This document shows, piece by piece, positions 1 to 9,409 of a stretch of DNA of 64,000 bases (position 1 is the stretch's first letter; each line of letters begins with the position of its first letter). The stretch is from Streptomyces diastatochromogenes. Its GTDB lineage: Bacteria > Actinomycetota > Actinomycetes > Streptomycetales > Streptomycetaceae. The stretch is taken from assembly GCA_026913215.1 (NCBI GenBank), contig JAPTYK010000001.1, positions 2,666,001 to 2,730,000 on the forward strand, read 5' to 3'. The position numbers were made by a program, and so were the translations under genes. The notes beneath the pieces were generated by a model. It was not told where the DNA came from. It saw only the letters and a program-made list of their open reading frames with translations, and searched no databases.

Positions 1-21
1 TGCGGTACGGAGCTTGCTCAT
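1..21 (-). CDS. 5' end of a leftward gene (window edge)
   Basis: An ATG read on the minus strand begins MSKLRTA and runs off the left edge, with a purine-rich GGGGA stretch just upstream. Only seven codons are visible, so nothing can be said about the product, and even its reality is uncertain. Confidence 0.25.
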
Positions 22-120
22 CGTGGTGGATCCCCGTCGGGTCGTTCGGTCAGTGCTCCACCAGCCTCGGGCCCCCGCCCGCCCCGGACAACGGCGACGC
101 GCCCTCTTCCCGTCCGGAAC

Positions 121-165
121 CATTCCACCCCCTCTGACGTGGGAGAACACAAGAGGGGTGGAATG
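121..165. promoter_or_regulatory. imperfect inverted repeat upstream of HTH gene
   Basis: The arms CATTCCACCCC and GGGGTGGAATG pair. Skipping one C extends the pairing by three more base pairs, giving 14 bp with a loop of about 16 nt. It lies 18 bp before the start of the membrane-anchored HTH gene. It could be an operator (possibly autoregulatory) or an mRNA leader hairpin. No T-run follows, so a terminator is less likely. Confidence 0.45.
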
Positions 166-182
166 AGCCGGGGGGCGGTCCG

Positions 183-1472
183 ATGGGTGAGGTCGAGGAG
201 TTCGCGGCGCGGGTGCGGGCGCTGAAGGAAGGCGACGGGCGCAGTTACGAGGCGCTGGGCCGACGCCTCGGCGTCAGCGCCTCCACCCTGCACCGCTACG
301 GCTCCGGCGCGGCCGTCCCCGAGGCCTTCGCCGTCGTCGGGCGCCTGGCCCTGCTGTGCGGGGCCGACGCGGACGAGGTGCGGGAGCTGGAGGACCACTG
401 GCGGCGCGCGGACCTCGTCCGCAGGCCCCGGCGAAGCAGGCCGTACCGGCCACGGACGGGGGACCGGGGCGGGGCGGGCGGCCACGTCCGAGCGGACGCC
501 CACGTCCGCGCGGACGCCCACGTCCGAGCGGACGCCCACGTCCGAGCCGGCGCCCGCGTCCGAGTCGGCACCTGCGTCCGAGCCGGCACCTGGGGACGCG
601 GCCACCCCGGGGCCGCGCCTGCCCCGCCTCCGTCCCCACCCCGCTCCCGTCCCTGCCCCGCGCCTGCTCCCTCCCCAGGTCCCCGGCAAGGGCTGCACGG
701 GCGGCGGAGGCGGAAAGCGTGGCTCGTCGCCGGTGTCGTGGTCGGTGTCGTGGCGCTCGTCCTCGGGGCCGTTCTGCTGCCCGGACGCGGAGGGAGCCGC
801 AGCGGCGCGCGAAGCCGGCGGTGGCGCCGCCGTTCACGTACACGGTCTCCTCCGACCTCTGGGAGAACGGCTGCGGGCACACCTATCTCGCGGACCGGCC
901 CCGGCGCGGGTCGGCGCTCCCCGGTGTCCGCCGACGCGGGCCGGTGGGCGGGGCGCTCGGGGCGGTGGACGGCGGGCAGACGCTCGTACGGCTGTCGGTG
1001 CAGGGAAGGGGCCTCCGCCGTCGTCCTCCACGGGCTGCACGTGCGCGTGGTGGGCCGTTCGAAGCCGCTGGGCTGGGCGGCGTACCGCATGGACGAGGGG
1101 TGCGGCGGGGCGGTCACTCCGCGTCGGTTCGCGGTGGACCTCGACGTGCCGCGCCCGCTCGCGCGGCCGGTCGACGGGTACGACGCGTCCGGGGAGGAGG
1201 GGCGGGAGATCCCGGCCGTGAGGTTCCCGTACACCGTCACCGCCGCCGAGCCCGAGGAGCTGCTCGTCTCCGCCCGCGCGGCCCGCTGCGACTGCCGGTG
1301 GTACCTGGAGCTGGAGTGGAGCGCGGAGGGAAGGACCGGTGTGACGCGGATCGCGGACTCCGGCGGGGAGGCCTTCCGCACGAGCGGGCGGGCGAAGGGG
1401 AGCCCGGTGCACGCCTTCGACCCGGCGAAGGGGCGCTGGATCACAGGCGCGGAGTCTGGACAGAGCGGGTGA
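183..1472 (+). CDS. membrane-anchored XRE-type HTH protein, frameshifted
   Basis: The first 80 residues form a helix-turn-helix of the type found in many Streptomyces membrane-anchored proteins (YEALGRRLGVSASTLHRYGSG). A Pro/Ser/Thr/Glu-rich linker, one transmembrane helix (WLVAGVVVGVVALVLGAVLL, near 720-780) and an extracytoplasmic C-terminal domain follow. The reading frame must change several times: near 430 into the linker, near 700 back to the TM frame, near 820 (TYTVSSDLWENGCG), near 905, 940 and 1010. The C-terminal stretch (VVLHGLHVRVVGRS, then YTVTAAEPEELLVSARA) reads in the start frame. The start ATG is the one that gives a complete HTH. The topology suggests coupling of an envelope signal to a cytoplasmic DNA-binding-like domain; the target is unknown. 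The frame breaks look like sequencing errors rather than decay. Confidence 0.7.
   Translation: MGEVEEFAARVRALKEGDGRSYEALGRRLGVSASTLHRYGSGAAVPEAFAVVGRLALLCGADADEVRELEDHWRRADLVRRPRRSRPYRPRTGDRGGAGGHVRADAHVRADAHVRADAHVRAGARVRVGTCVRAGTWGRGHPGAAPAPPPSPPRSRPCPAPAPSPGPRQGLHGRRRRKAWLVAGVVVGVVALVLGAVLLPGRGGSRSGARSRRWRRRSRTRSPPTSGRTAAGTPISRTGPGAGRRSPVSADAGRWAGRSGRWTAGRRSYGCRCREGASAVVLHGLHVRVVGRSKPLGWAAYRMDEGCGGAVTPRRFAVDLDVPRPLARPVDGYDASGEEGREIPAVRFPYTVTAAEPEELLVSARAARCDCRWYLELEWSAEGRTGVTRIADSGGEAFRTSGRAKGSPVHAFDPAKGRWITGAESGQSG
483..590 (+). repeat. six 18-bp tandem repeats in protein linker
   Basis: Six consecutive 18-bp units related to CACGTCCGAGCGGACGCC; the first four are nearly identical and the last two diverged. 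In the likely coding frame they encode a Thr/Ser/Pro/Glu/Ala linker (PTSE/PASE type) between the HTH and the transmembrane segment. Repeat number probably varies between strains. Confidence 0.8.
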
Positions 1473-1500
1473 CCGCTGGGTAACTTCGGACAGAACAAAC

Positions 1501-1518
1501 TGAGCAAGCGCTTAGACA
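1501..1518. promoter_or_regulatory. palindrome TG-N3-AAGCGCTT-N3-CA, candidate operator
   Basis: TGAGCAAGCGCTTAGACA has a perfect AAGCGCTT core with matching TG/CA ends. It lies 29 bp upstream of the acyl-CoA dehydrogenase start. Placement and symmetry suit a TetR-family fatty-acid regulator. No binder can be named from sequence alone. Confidence 0.4.
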
Positions 1519-1547
1519 ACTGGCCCGCACACCGGAGGAGACGCACC

Positions 1548-2705
<1,158 letters not shown>

Positions 2706-3578
2706 GTGCCCGACGCTCACACGGCTCTGGATGACCTGCTCGACCTCCTCGACCTGGAGCGGATCGAGCAGGACATCTTCCGGGGCGAGTCCCGCCCCTC
2801 GATCGTCCCCCGCGTCTTCGGCGGCCAGGTGGCCGCCCAGGCGCTGGTGGCGGCGGGCCGGACCGTCCCGGAGGACCGGCTCGCCCACTCGCTCCACGCG
2901 TACTTCCTGCGCGCGGGCGACCCGGGCGCGCCGATCGTCTACACGGTCGACCGCATCCGGGACGGCCGGTCCTTCACCACGCGCCGGGTCGTCGCGGTCC
3001 AGCACGGGCAGCCGATCTTCCACCTGTCGGCGTCCTTCCAGACGTACGAGGAGGGGCTCGACCACCAGGTGGAGATGCCGGCCGCGCCGGACCCGGAGTC
3101 CCTGGAGACGCCGGCCGAGATGCTTCCCCGGCACCTTCCCCGCGAGGTCGCGGACCGGCTGATCGAGGCCAGGGCGGCGGTGGACCTGCGCTATGCCGAG
3201 ACGCCCCCGTGGGGGACGGTCGGGCAGCCGCGCGAACCGCGCTCCCAGGTCTGGTTCCGCACCAACGGCAAGCTGGCCGACGACCCGCTGCTGCACGTCG
3301 TCCTCGCCACGTACGTCTCCGACATGACGCTGCTCGACTCGGTCCTGCTCGCGCACGGGCGGGGCGGCTGGGCCGTCGGCGACGTCGTGGGCGCCTCGCT
3401 CGACCACGCCATGTGGTTCCACCGCCCCTTCCGGGCCGACGAGTGGCTCCTGTACGACCAGGAGTCCCCGACCGCCTCCGGCGGGCGCGGCCTGGGCCAG
3501 GCGAGGATCTTCACCCAGGACGGGCGGCTGGCGATCTCCGTCATCCAGGAGGGTGTCGTTCGCGTCCCGCGCCGCTGA
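2706..3578 (+). CDS. tesB: acyl-CoA thioesterase II (TesB family)
   Basis: Double hot-dog thioesterase, 290 aa, hydrolysing acyl-CoA to free acid and CoA. The N-terminal hot-dog carries VFGGQVAAQALVAAG. The C-terminal half has the catalytic Asp region SDMTLLDSVLLAHG, then ASLDHAMWFHRPFRADEW and the Gln of VIQEGVVR, matching the Asp-Gln-Thr network of E. coli TesB. GTG start immediately after the dehydrogenase stop. The pair resembles a small acyl-CoA salvage or overflow operon. Confidence 0.92.
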   Translation: MPDAHTALDDLLDLLDLERIEQDIFRGESRPSIVPRVFGGQVAAQALVAAGRTVPEDRLAHSLHAYFLRAGDPGAPIVYTVDRIRDGRSFTTRRVVAVQHGQPIFHLSASFQTYEEGLDHQVEMPAAPDPESLETPAEMLPRHLPREVADRLIEARAAVDLRYAETPPWGTVGQPREPRSQVWFRTNGKLADDPLLHVVLATYVSDMTLLDSVLLAHGRGGWAVGDVVGASLDHAMWFHRPFRADEWLLYDQESPTASGGRGLGQARIFTQDGRLAISVIQEGVVRVPRR

Positions 3579-3597
3579 CCGGACATACCGTCCGATC

Positions 3598-4535
3598 ATG
3601 CCGGAACAGGGAGAGAGCACCTTCACGGTGATCGTGGCGGCGGCGGCGAACCTCGGGATCGCCGTCGCCAAGGCCGTCGCGGGCATCGTCAGCGGCTCCA
3701 GCGCGATGCTCTCCGAGGCCGCCCACTCGGTCGCCGACACCGTCACCGAGGTCATGCTGCTCACCGCCCTCAAGCGGAGCGAGAAACCGGCCGACGAGGA
3801 CCACCCCGTCGGCTACGCGGGCGAACGCTACGTCTGGGCGATGCTGGCCGCCGTCGCCACCTTCGTCGGCGGCGCGGTCTTCTCCGTCTACGACGGGATC
3901 CACACCCTCACCCACGGCGAGGAGCTCGGCGACCCGACGGTCTCGTACGTCGTCCTCGGCATCGCCTTCCTCCTGGAGGGCTACTCGCTCCGCACCGGCG
4001 TCAGACAGGTCAAGGCCGAGGCGGAGCGTATGAAGGCCCCCTTCGCCCGGTACCTCCGGCTGATGCCCGACACCACCGTCAAGGCCGTCGTCATGGAGGA
4101 CTCCGCCGCCCTCGCCGGCCTCATGCTCGCCGCGGGCGGCCTCCTCGGCGGCCAGATCACCGGCTCCGGCGTCTGGGACGGCGTCGCCTCGATCCTCATC
4201 GGCGCCCTGCTCGTGTACGTCGCCTGGGTCCTCGGCCGCTCCAACGCCGAACTCCTCATCGGCCGCCCGGCCCCGCGCCGCATGCGCGACGGCATCCGCG
4301 AGGAACTCCTCTCCGTCCCCCACGTCATCGACGTCCTCGACCTCATCACCCTCATCCAGGGCCCCGGCGAGGTCCTCGTCGCCGCGAAGATCGACTTCCG
4401 GGACGTGTCCTCGGCCGAGCAGGTCGAATGGGCCTGCGAGGACGCCGAGTCCCAGCTCCGCGAGCGCTACCCGGCGATCCGCCGGGTCTACCTGGACCCG
4501 ACACCGGGGTGGGGCAGCGGCGGGCGGGGCCCTGA
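3598..4535 (+). CDS. cation diffusion facilitator (CDF) metal exporter
   Basis: Integral membrane metal/proton antiporter of about 310 aa. The first helix carries VSGSSAMLSEAAHSVADT, which supplies the His/Asp metal site. More helices follow, and a cytoplasmic ferredoxin-like domain ends near RYPAIRRVYLDPTP. A long family-typical extension separates TM3 and TM4. The start chosen is ATG 3598 (MPEQGES), just after the thioesterase stop. The start frame runs on without a stop into the antisense of phzF, so one base has probably been lost near 4505; restoring it gives a TGA at 4533. Zn or Fe is the likely substrate but is not determinable here. Confidence 0.85.
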
Positions 4536-4590
4536 CGCCCCGCCGCCCCGCTCGGGTCCCGGGCCCGGCGCCCGGCGCCCGGCGCCCGGA

Positions 4591-5476
4591 TCAGGCCGGG
4601 ATGCGGGCCCCGCGCCGCCGACCCGGATCCGCCGGTCGCCCGCCCGCAGTTCCACGGTGAGGACACCGGGACGCCCCATGTCCTCGCCCTGGTGGAGGGT
4701 GAGGACCGAGGCCTCGGGGACCAGGCCGAGCTCACGGGCGTACGCGCCGAAGGCGGCGGCCGCCGCCCGGTCGCCGGGTCCTCGACCACACCGCCCACCG
4801 GGAACGGGGCGCGGACGTGGAAGACCTCCGCCGAGGCGCGCCAGACCAGCTCCAGGGTCACCAGGTCGAGCCGGTGCATGAGGGCTTCCAGGCGGGCGAA
4901 GTCGTACTCCAGGCGGGCCAGCCGCTCCCGGCTCGCGGCGGCGAGGACCAGGTGGCGGGCGCCCGCGAAGGCGATGCGGGGAGGCAGGGCGGGATCCAGG
5001 TCGCCGGCCGGCCAGTCGAGCGCGGCGAGCGCCTCCGCCAGGTCGTCGGCCGCGATCTCCTCGACGTGCGGCTCGACGCTCGTGAGCGTGGCCCGCAGCG
5101 CCCCGCCCTCGCGCGTCACGGTGACCGGCACGGTCCCGGCCGCCGTGGTGAACACCAGCTCACCGGGGCCCAGGCGCTCGCCGAGGGCCACGGCCGTCGC
5201 GACGGTGGCGTGCCCGCAGAAGGGCACCTCGGCCTTGGGGCTGAAGTAGCGGATGGTGAAGGCGCGCCCGGTGTCCCACGCGCCGGAGCCGGCCTCCCCG
5301 GGCGGGGCGGTCAGGAACGCGCTCTCGCTGTAGCCGAGTCCGGCGGCGATCGCCAGCATCTCCTCGTCGCCGAGGCCGGTGGCGTCGAGCACGACGCCGG
5401 CGGGATTGCCTCCCTCGGGATCGTCGGAGAAGGCGGTGTAGCGCAGGACGTCGGGGGTGGCCCGGTGTGAGTTCAT
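4591..5476 (-). CDS. PhzF/DapF-fold isomerase family protein, frameshifted
   Basis: PhzF-type enzyme of the diaminopimelate-epimerase fold. Visible motifs are GGNPAGVVLDA with the family Asn-Pro loop, GYSESAFL (catalytic Glu position), RYFSPKAEVPFCGHATVATA, and late VGGVVEDPATG. The frame changes just after EDPATG (near 4770), continuing as MGRPGVLTVELRAG with IRVGG. A second missing base near 4612 would place the stop TGA at 4591. Reconstructed length is about 295 aa, normal for the family. Substrate unknown; trans-2,3-dihydro-3-hydroxyanthranilate isomerase activity should not be assumed without a phenazine cluster. Convergent with the CDF gene. Confidence 0.8.
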
Positions 5477-5545
5477 GCCGGGGCAACGACCAAGATCACC
5501 GCGGTGTTCCCCGGGACGGGGCCGTCCCGGGGAAGCCGCCCGCGA

Positions 5546-6317
5546 TCAGTCCAGGCCCGCCGCGTGCAGGGTGTACGCCGTCATCGGCTCGTAGAAGCGC
5601 GGGTCCACGACGTGGTCGTCCAGGGGATCGTGACCTGCATCGTGCCCTCGGCCTCGCCGAGGAAGAGCGCCGGGTCGTTGCAGTCCGCGTAGCCCACGGA
5701 GTCGACGCCCGCTGGCCCGCGCGCCCGGCCCAGCCGTGGTCCGCGATCACCAGGTCGGGGCGGCCGTCCTCGCCGAGGGCGTCGAGGATCGCGTTCATCG
5801 GCTCCGGGGAGTGGGTGTGCCACAGGCTGGCGCCGCGCTCGAAGACGGCGACGTCGGCGAACTGCACGACGTACCCCTCGTCGGCGACGAGTCCGCCGGG
5901 GATGCGGACGATGTCGCAGCCCTGGGCGCGCAGCGCGGCGGCGACCCGGCTGTGGACGTCGATGAGGGAGCCGGGGTGGCCGGTGGCGAAGAGGACCCGC
6001 TCGCGGCCGGCGGCGGCCTTGCGGAGGCGGGCGGCCATCCGGTCGAGGCCGTCGACGGTGAGTTCGGGGTCGATGGTGTCCTGGCCGGCCCGGTGGGCGG
6101 GGTCGTCGATGACGCCGCACCGCTCGGCCATGACGGCGAGCACGTCCTGCTCGTCGGTCCAGCGGTCGCCGAGCTCCAGGCCGAGCCAGTAGTGCCGGTC
6201 GCCGTTGGCGAGCTTGCGGTAGTGGGAGAGGTTGTTGTCGCGCGGGGTGGCGACGTCTCCCGCGATCCGGGTGCGGACGAGGTGCTCGACGAGGGCGGCG
6301 CGGCTGAGTATCGGCAT
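5546..6317 (-). CDS. phosphatase-like conserved streptomycete protein
   Basis: About 257 aa after reconstruction. Conserved stretches include NNLSHYRKLANGDRHYWLGL, RVLFATGHPG, ASLWHTHSPEPMNAILDAL and DLVIADHGWAG. Frame changes near 5715 (continuing VDSVGYADCNDPALFLGEAE) and near 5630 (continuing DDHVVDPRFYEPMTAY) lead to a TGA at 5546. Close homologues are, from memory, annotated as phosphatases in Streptomyces genomes. The His- and Asp-rich motifs (GHPG, HTH, ADHG) fit a metal-dependent hydrolase, but no named family can be proven by eye. ATG 6317 (MPILSRAALVEHLV) is the likely start. Confidence 0.6.
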
Positions 6318-6383
6318 GTGCCTCATTCTGTCGGAGCCGCGGACGCCACGGGCAACCCGTTCCGGCCCCTGGACCCCCCGCCG

Positions 6384-6983
6384 TTATGCGCCCAGCGCCC
6401 CGAACGCCCCGTGCGCGAGGCGTCGCAGCAGGTCCTCCATGGGTCCGCGGCCGAGCGCGGCGAGGTGCGGGGTCGAGTTCAGCAGGCCGAAGACGGCGTG
6501 GACGGCCGTGCGTGACTCGGACTCGCCCGCCTCGGGGTACAGCTCGCGGACGACCGCGACCCACAGCTCGACGTACTGCCGCTGGAGCTGCCGGACCCGC
6601 TTGCGGTCCTCGTCCTTGAGCCGGTCGAGCTCCCGGTCGTGGAGGGTGATCAGCGGCCGGTCGTCGAGCGCGAAGTCGATGTGCCCGTCGATGAGGGAGC
6701 CGAGCAGGACGCGCGGGTCCCCGTCGGACTCCTCGGCCCGCAGCCGCCCCCCGTCGAGCAGCCGCTCGCTGATCCCCACCAGGAGCTCCGCGAGCATCGC
6801 GTCCTTCCCCGGGAAGTGCCGGTAGAGCCCGGGACCGCTGATGCCGACGGCGGCCCCTATCTCGTCCACGCCGACGCCGTGGAAGCCGCGCTCGGCGAAG
6901 AGGCGGGCGGCCTCCTTGAGGATCTGCTCGCGTCGCGTCGGGGCGTCGGTCCTGCCGGTGGCGGTCGGGGTGGTCGTGGCCAT
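6384..6983 (-). CDS. TetR-family transcriptional regulator
   Basis: 199 aa. The N-terminal TetR HTH is clear: TRREQILKEAARLFAERGFHGVGVDEIGAAVGISGPGLYRHFPGKDAML. The C-terminal ligand/dimer domain is all-alpha. Such a regulator usually sits divergently beside the acyl-CoA carboxylase/HMG-CoA lyase/acyl-CoA dehydrogenase operon in streptomycetes and is expected to repress it. Here a TnpB element lies between it and that operon (starting 9410), so its promoter region has been remodelled. Frame intact, ATG at 6983. No stop codon occurs in this frame between the upstream tnpB and this ATG. Confidence 0.9.
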   Translation of the reverse strand: MATTTPTATGRTDAPTRREQILKEAARLFAERGFHGVGVDEIGAAVGISGPGLYRHFPGKDAMLAELLVGISERLLDGGRLRAEESDGDPRVLLGSLIDGHIDFALDDRPLITLHDRELDRLKDEDRKRVRQLQRQYVELWVAVVRELYPEAGESESRTAVHAVFGLLNSTPHLAALGRGPMEDLLRRLAHGAFGALGA

Positions 6984-7004
6984 GGATTCGATTCTAAGAC
7001 TTGA

Positions 7005-7035
7005 CCCGCAGGCCGCCCGGAGGGCGGCGTGCGGG
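7005..7035. repeat. terminal hairpin of the TnpB element
   Basis: Arms 7005-7018 and 7022-7035 form 13 base pairs with one G-G mismatch and a 3-nt loop. It sits at the tnpB 3' side, 22 bp from the tetR start codon. IS200/IS605-type elements carry subterminal hairpins at their ends, so this probably marks the right end. A transcription terminator for tnpB is the alternative. Confidence 0.5.
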
Positions 7036-8989
7036 CTGCTGCCGGGGCGGGGACCGGGCTTTCCGGCGTGGTCGCGCACGGGGCGTGTCTCATCCGGGGT
7101 TGCTCGGTGCCGCTGTCCGGCGGTTCGGGGAGCAGAGGTCTCGCGGCGTTGCCGTGGGACTGCCACGCGTCCCGCACCCCGAGGGGTGTTCGGGCTCGGT
7201 GCGGTTGACTCCCGCAGCGCTTCTTCCAGCGCTTCTGCGTATGTGATCCGGGCGTTTCCGGATGCAGTGGTGTCCAGGTACGCGGTTTTCGGGTCGTCCA
7301 CGTCGGTGAAGCGGACGAACGCGCCGAGGGCGGCGGACACGAGGTCGCGCTTGCCGACCAGGCCGCACGCAGGGCACCTGTGCTCACGGTCCCGCAGGGA
7401 CTTGCGTACGCGCTCGCCGCACAGGCAGTGCTGTGACAAGGACGTCGACCAGGTGGAGGCCCGTGCGAGCCGGCCACCGGCGGCCTTGCACTCGACATCC
7501 AGGGCGGCGATGAGCATGCCGGGCGTGGTCTGGGAGAGTCGTTTGCCCCACAGCCGGTACCAGGTGCGGATGTCACAGTCCTCGACCACGAGCACGGGGC
7601 CGTGGGCGACGATGATCTCCCGCGCCACCAGGCGGGCGCGCTGGCGGCGCCGCTCTGCGGCCGAGGCGGCGGCTTCGGCCTGCCGGACGCGCTGCTCCCA
7701 GTAGCGGGCGGAGAGCCGGTCTTGCCGGTACGCCTGCTTCGGAACGCCGTCCGAGCGGGCCGCGCGGGCACCGCCCGGCGCCGTCACTGTCTTGGGCTCC
7801 AGGCCCTTGGCGGCGCGACGCTCGGCGCGGGCGGCCTGCTTCCTCGACAACCCGTACTGCTGCCGATTCGTCGCCCTGCGGGAGCGGTCGAGCGCCCTGG
7901 CGCGGCCCCGTCGCTTCTTCGCCTCCTTCTCCAGCCGGGCGCGCTCGGTGTCGGTGAGCGTGACCTCGGTGGAGACGGGTGTGCCGCCGTCGAGCCGGGC
8001 GGGGAAGGAGACGACCGACAGGTTGGAGACGTTGCCGTCCACCCCACCGATGCGGTCGAGCCGGGCGGCCTCGTGGCGCATCTCCTGTACGGCTGGAGAG
8101 GAGTATCCGGGGCCGAGGACCATGAGATGCGCCTCGTACACCCAGCCGCCCGGCGCGGACGCCTTCCGGCGGCGCACGAGGTCCACCTTGTGCCACCGGC
8201 CTGGATCGTCGAGGAAGTGCCGCACCCGTGCCCTCTGACCAGGCCGCTGGGGGATGCGGACGGGAAGAACGAGTTCGCCGCGCTTGCTGTCGGAACCACC
8301 GGCGAACATCACGGCCAGAGGACCGGTGTGGTCCCACCAGGTCGCCTTGCGCATCCCCGCCACACCCGAGGCCGCCACCTTCCCCGTCCGCACACGCCCT
8401 TCCGGCGCTGTGGGCTTCGGCATCCGACGGGGCTGCCCCAGGGAAGGACCGCCGTCGGTGTAGGCCAGGACGTGGCCGGCCAGGGTGCCGACCAGCCGGA
8501 AGGTCTCCCATTTGTTGCTGGTGGTGTGCGAGCGGGCGCGTCCGGGGACGCGGGTGAAGTCGTGGTAGCGGCCGGGCTTCGGGCGGCCGGACCGGCGGCC
8601 TGCCGAGTCGGGAAACAGATGCCGGGAGACGCCGTTCCATACCTCGTCAGCGATATGCATGGCCAGGGCCTTGGAGGAGTGATGCTTGAGGTGCCCGGAG
8701 GCTTCCAGATGGGCGTAAGCACAGCGTTCCAGACCGTTACGAGATAGCCCCAGACGCTGCCTTACAGTCTTCGCCCTTGTCTGTGCCGCTCATGCGTCGC
8801 GGCCCAGTAAGCGTCCACCTTGGCTCGGGCATCACGCTGAACGGCATGCTTGATCGACCACATCGCCCCGTACAAGCTGCTCAGCCGGGCGAGGTCGGCG
8901 GGGTCGGTGACGGTCAGCGGCAACACCATCACCGACACGACCCCGTCGTCGGGCTTCGTCCACTTCGGGGCCTTGCCCTTCCCCGACAC
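7036..8989 (-). CDS. tnpB: TnpB-like RuvC/zinc-ribbon nuclease, frameshifted
   Basis: OrfB/TnpB family. The N-terminal part (VVSVMVLPLTVTDPADLARL) starts at GTG 8989. A frame change near 8765 continues TVRQRLGLSRNGLERCAYAH and the long middle region. RuvC I is GGVDGNVSNLSVVSF, RuvC II VLVVEDCDIRTWYR, the zinc ribbon CLCGERV with HRCPACGL, and RuvC III KRDLVSAALGAF, so the D-E-D catalytic set appears complete. TnpB proteins are RNA-guided nucleases whose guide RNA derives from the 3' end of the element. The recognisable protein ends near 7210, but no stop occurs before tetR in this frame, so the true end is uncertain. An alternative start with a better Shine-Dalgarno lies near 9012, in another frame. 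Confidence 0.75.
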
Positions 8990-9023
8990 CTGCGAGCGGC
9001 CCGCACGTCCATCACCCCCTCCG

Positions 9024-9063
9024 GGTGTTGACTTCCCGCAAGATATTACGGGAAGTCAACACC
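9024..9063. promoter_or_regulatory. perfect 15-bp inverted repeat between tnpB and HTH gene
   Basis: GGTGTTGACTTCCCG (9024-9038) and its exact complement (9049-9063) flank an AT-rich 10-nt centre. The repeat lies in the 97-bp gap between the divergent tnpB and HTH genes, and its left arm contains TTGACT. It is a natural candidate for the HTH protein's operator, or for an end structure of the element. Confidence 0.55.
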
Positions 9064-9086
9064 TGCAAATCCGGTACGTTTCACCC

Positions 9087-9282
9087 ATGACAGCAACGAT
9101 CCCCGGATATCTCACCGCGCAGCAGGCCGCCGACCACCTCGGCATCAGCATCAAGACCATTTACAACCTCAACGGCCAGCACGGCGATTTCCCACCCCCT
9201 CCACGTGGGACGAACCCCGCTCTGGCCGATCGATCAGCTCGACGCATGGCGAGAACGACACCCTGCACGCAGGCGGCCGTAA
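9087..9282 (+). CDS. small excisionase-like HTH protein, frameshifted
   Basis: About 65 aa. The N-terminal part is a MerR/AlpA-type helix-turn-helix (GYLTAQQAADHLGISIKTIY). After a frame change near 9197 (net +1 or -2) it continues HVGRTPLWPIDQLDAWRE and ends in an Arg-rich tail at TAA 9280-9282. This arrangement matches excisionase or helix-turn-helix domain 17 proteins of actinobacterial mobile elements. Divergent to tnpB across a perfect inverted repeat, so a regulatory or excision role is likely. Confidence 0.65.
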
Positions 9283-9344
9283 CGTTTCGCCACCAAGCGA
9301 GCCACACCCCTGAGACTCGGCGGACTTGAACAATGGACAACCCG

Positions 9345-9360
9345 GTTAGCGGTCGTTAAC
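9345..9360. promoter_or_regulatory. operator copy 1, GTTAGCGGTCGTTAAC
   Basis: Near-perfect palindrome (6 of 7 half-site bases), matching copy 2 at 13 of 16 positions. Upstream of the carboxylase operon; presumed binding site of the TetR regulator encoded at 6384-6983. Confidence 0.55.
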
Positions 9361-9373
9361 CTTGGCGCCATAC

Positions 9374-9389
9374 GTTAACGCTCATTAAC
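9374..9389. promoter_or_regulatory. operator copy 2, GTTAACGCTCATTAAC
   Basis: Second copy of the same palindrome, starting 29 bp after the first and ending 20 bp before the ATG of the carboxylase beta gene. This is suitable for roadblock or promoter occlusion. Shared consensus GTTAACGnnCGTTAAC. Confidence 0.55.
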
Positions 9390-9409
9390 CGGACAAGGGA
9401 GATCGGTCG

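Larger units (their letters stand above)
7005..9282. mobile_element. TnpB-type (IS200/IS605-IS607-like) element, boundaries approximate
   Basis: A block of about 2.3 kb with a divergent pair (tnpB leftward, small HTH gene rightward) separates tetR from the acyl-CoA carboxylase operon. No TnpA transposase (Y1 or serine recombinase) is recognisable, so the element is probably non-autonomous or a remnant. A hairpin marks the left coordinate. The right boundary is somewhere between the HTH stop (9282) and the first operator (9345). No obvious target duplication is visible, as expected for this class. Confidence 0.6.

Noticed and set aside
483..590. 18-bp repeats as a CRISPR-like array
   Set aside because: Units are contiguous without spacers and lie inside a coding linker.
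6384..8660. A 758-codon open frame joining TnpB to the TetR regulator
   Set aside because: The TetR part has its own ATG at a normal N-terminus, and the joining region is low-complexity sequence spanning the element end. The missing stop is better explained by a lost base or by insertion position than by a real fusion protein.
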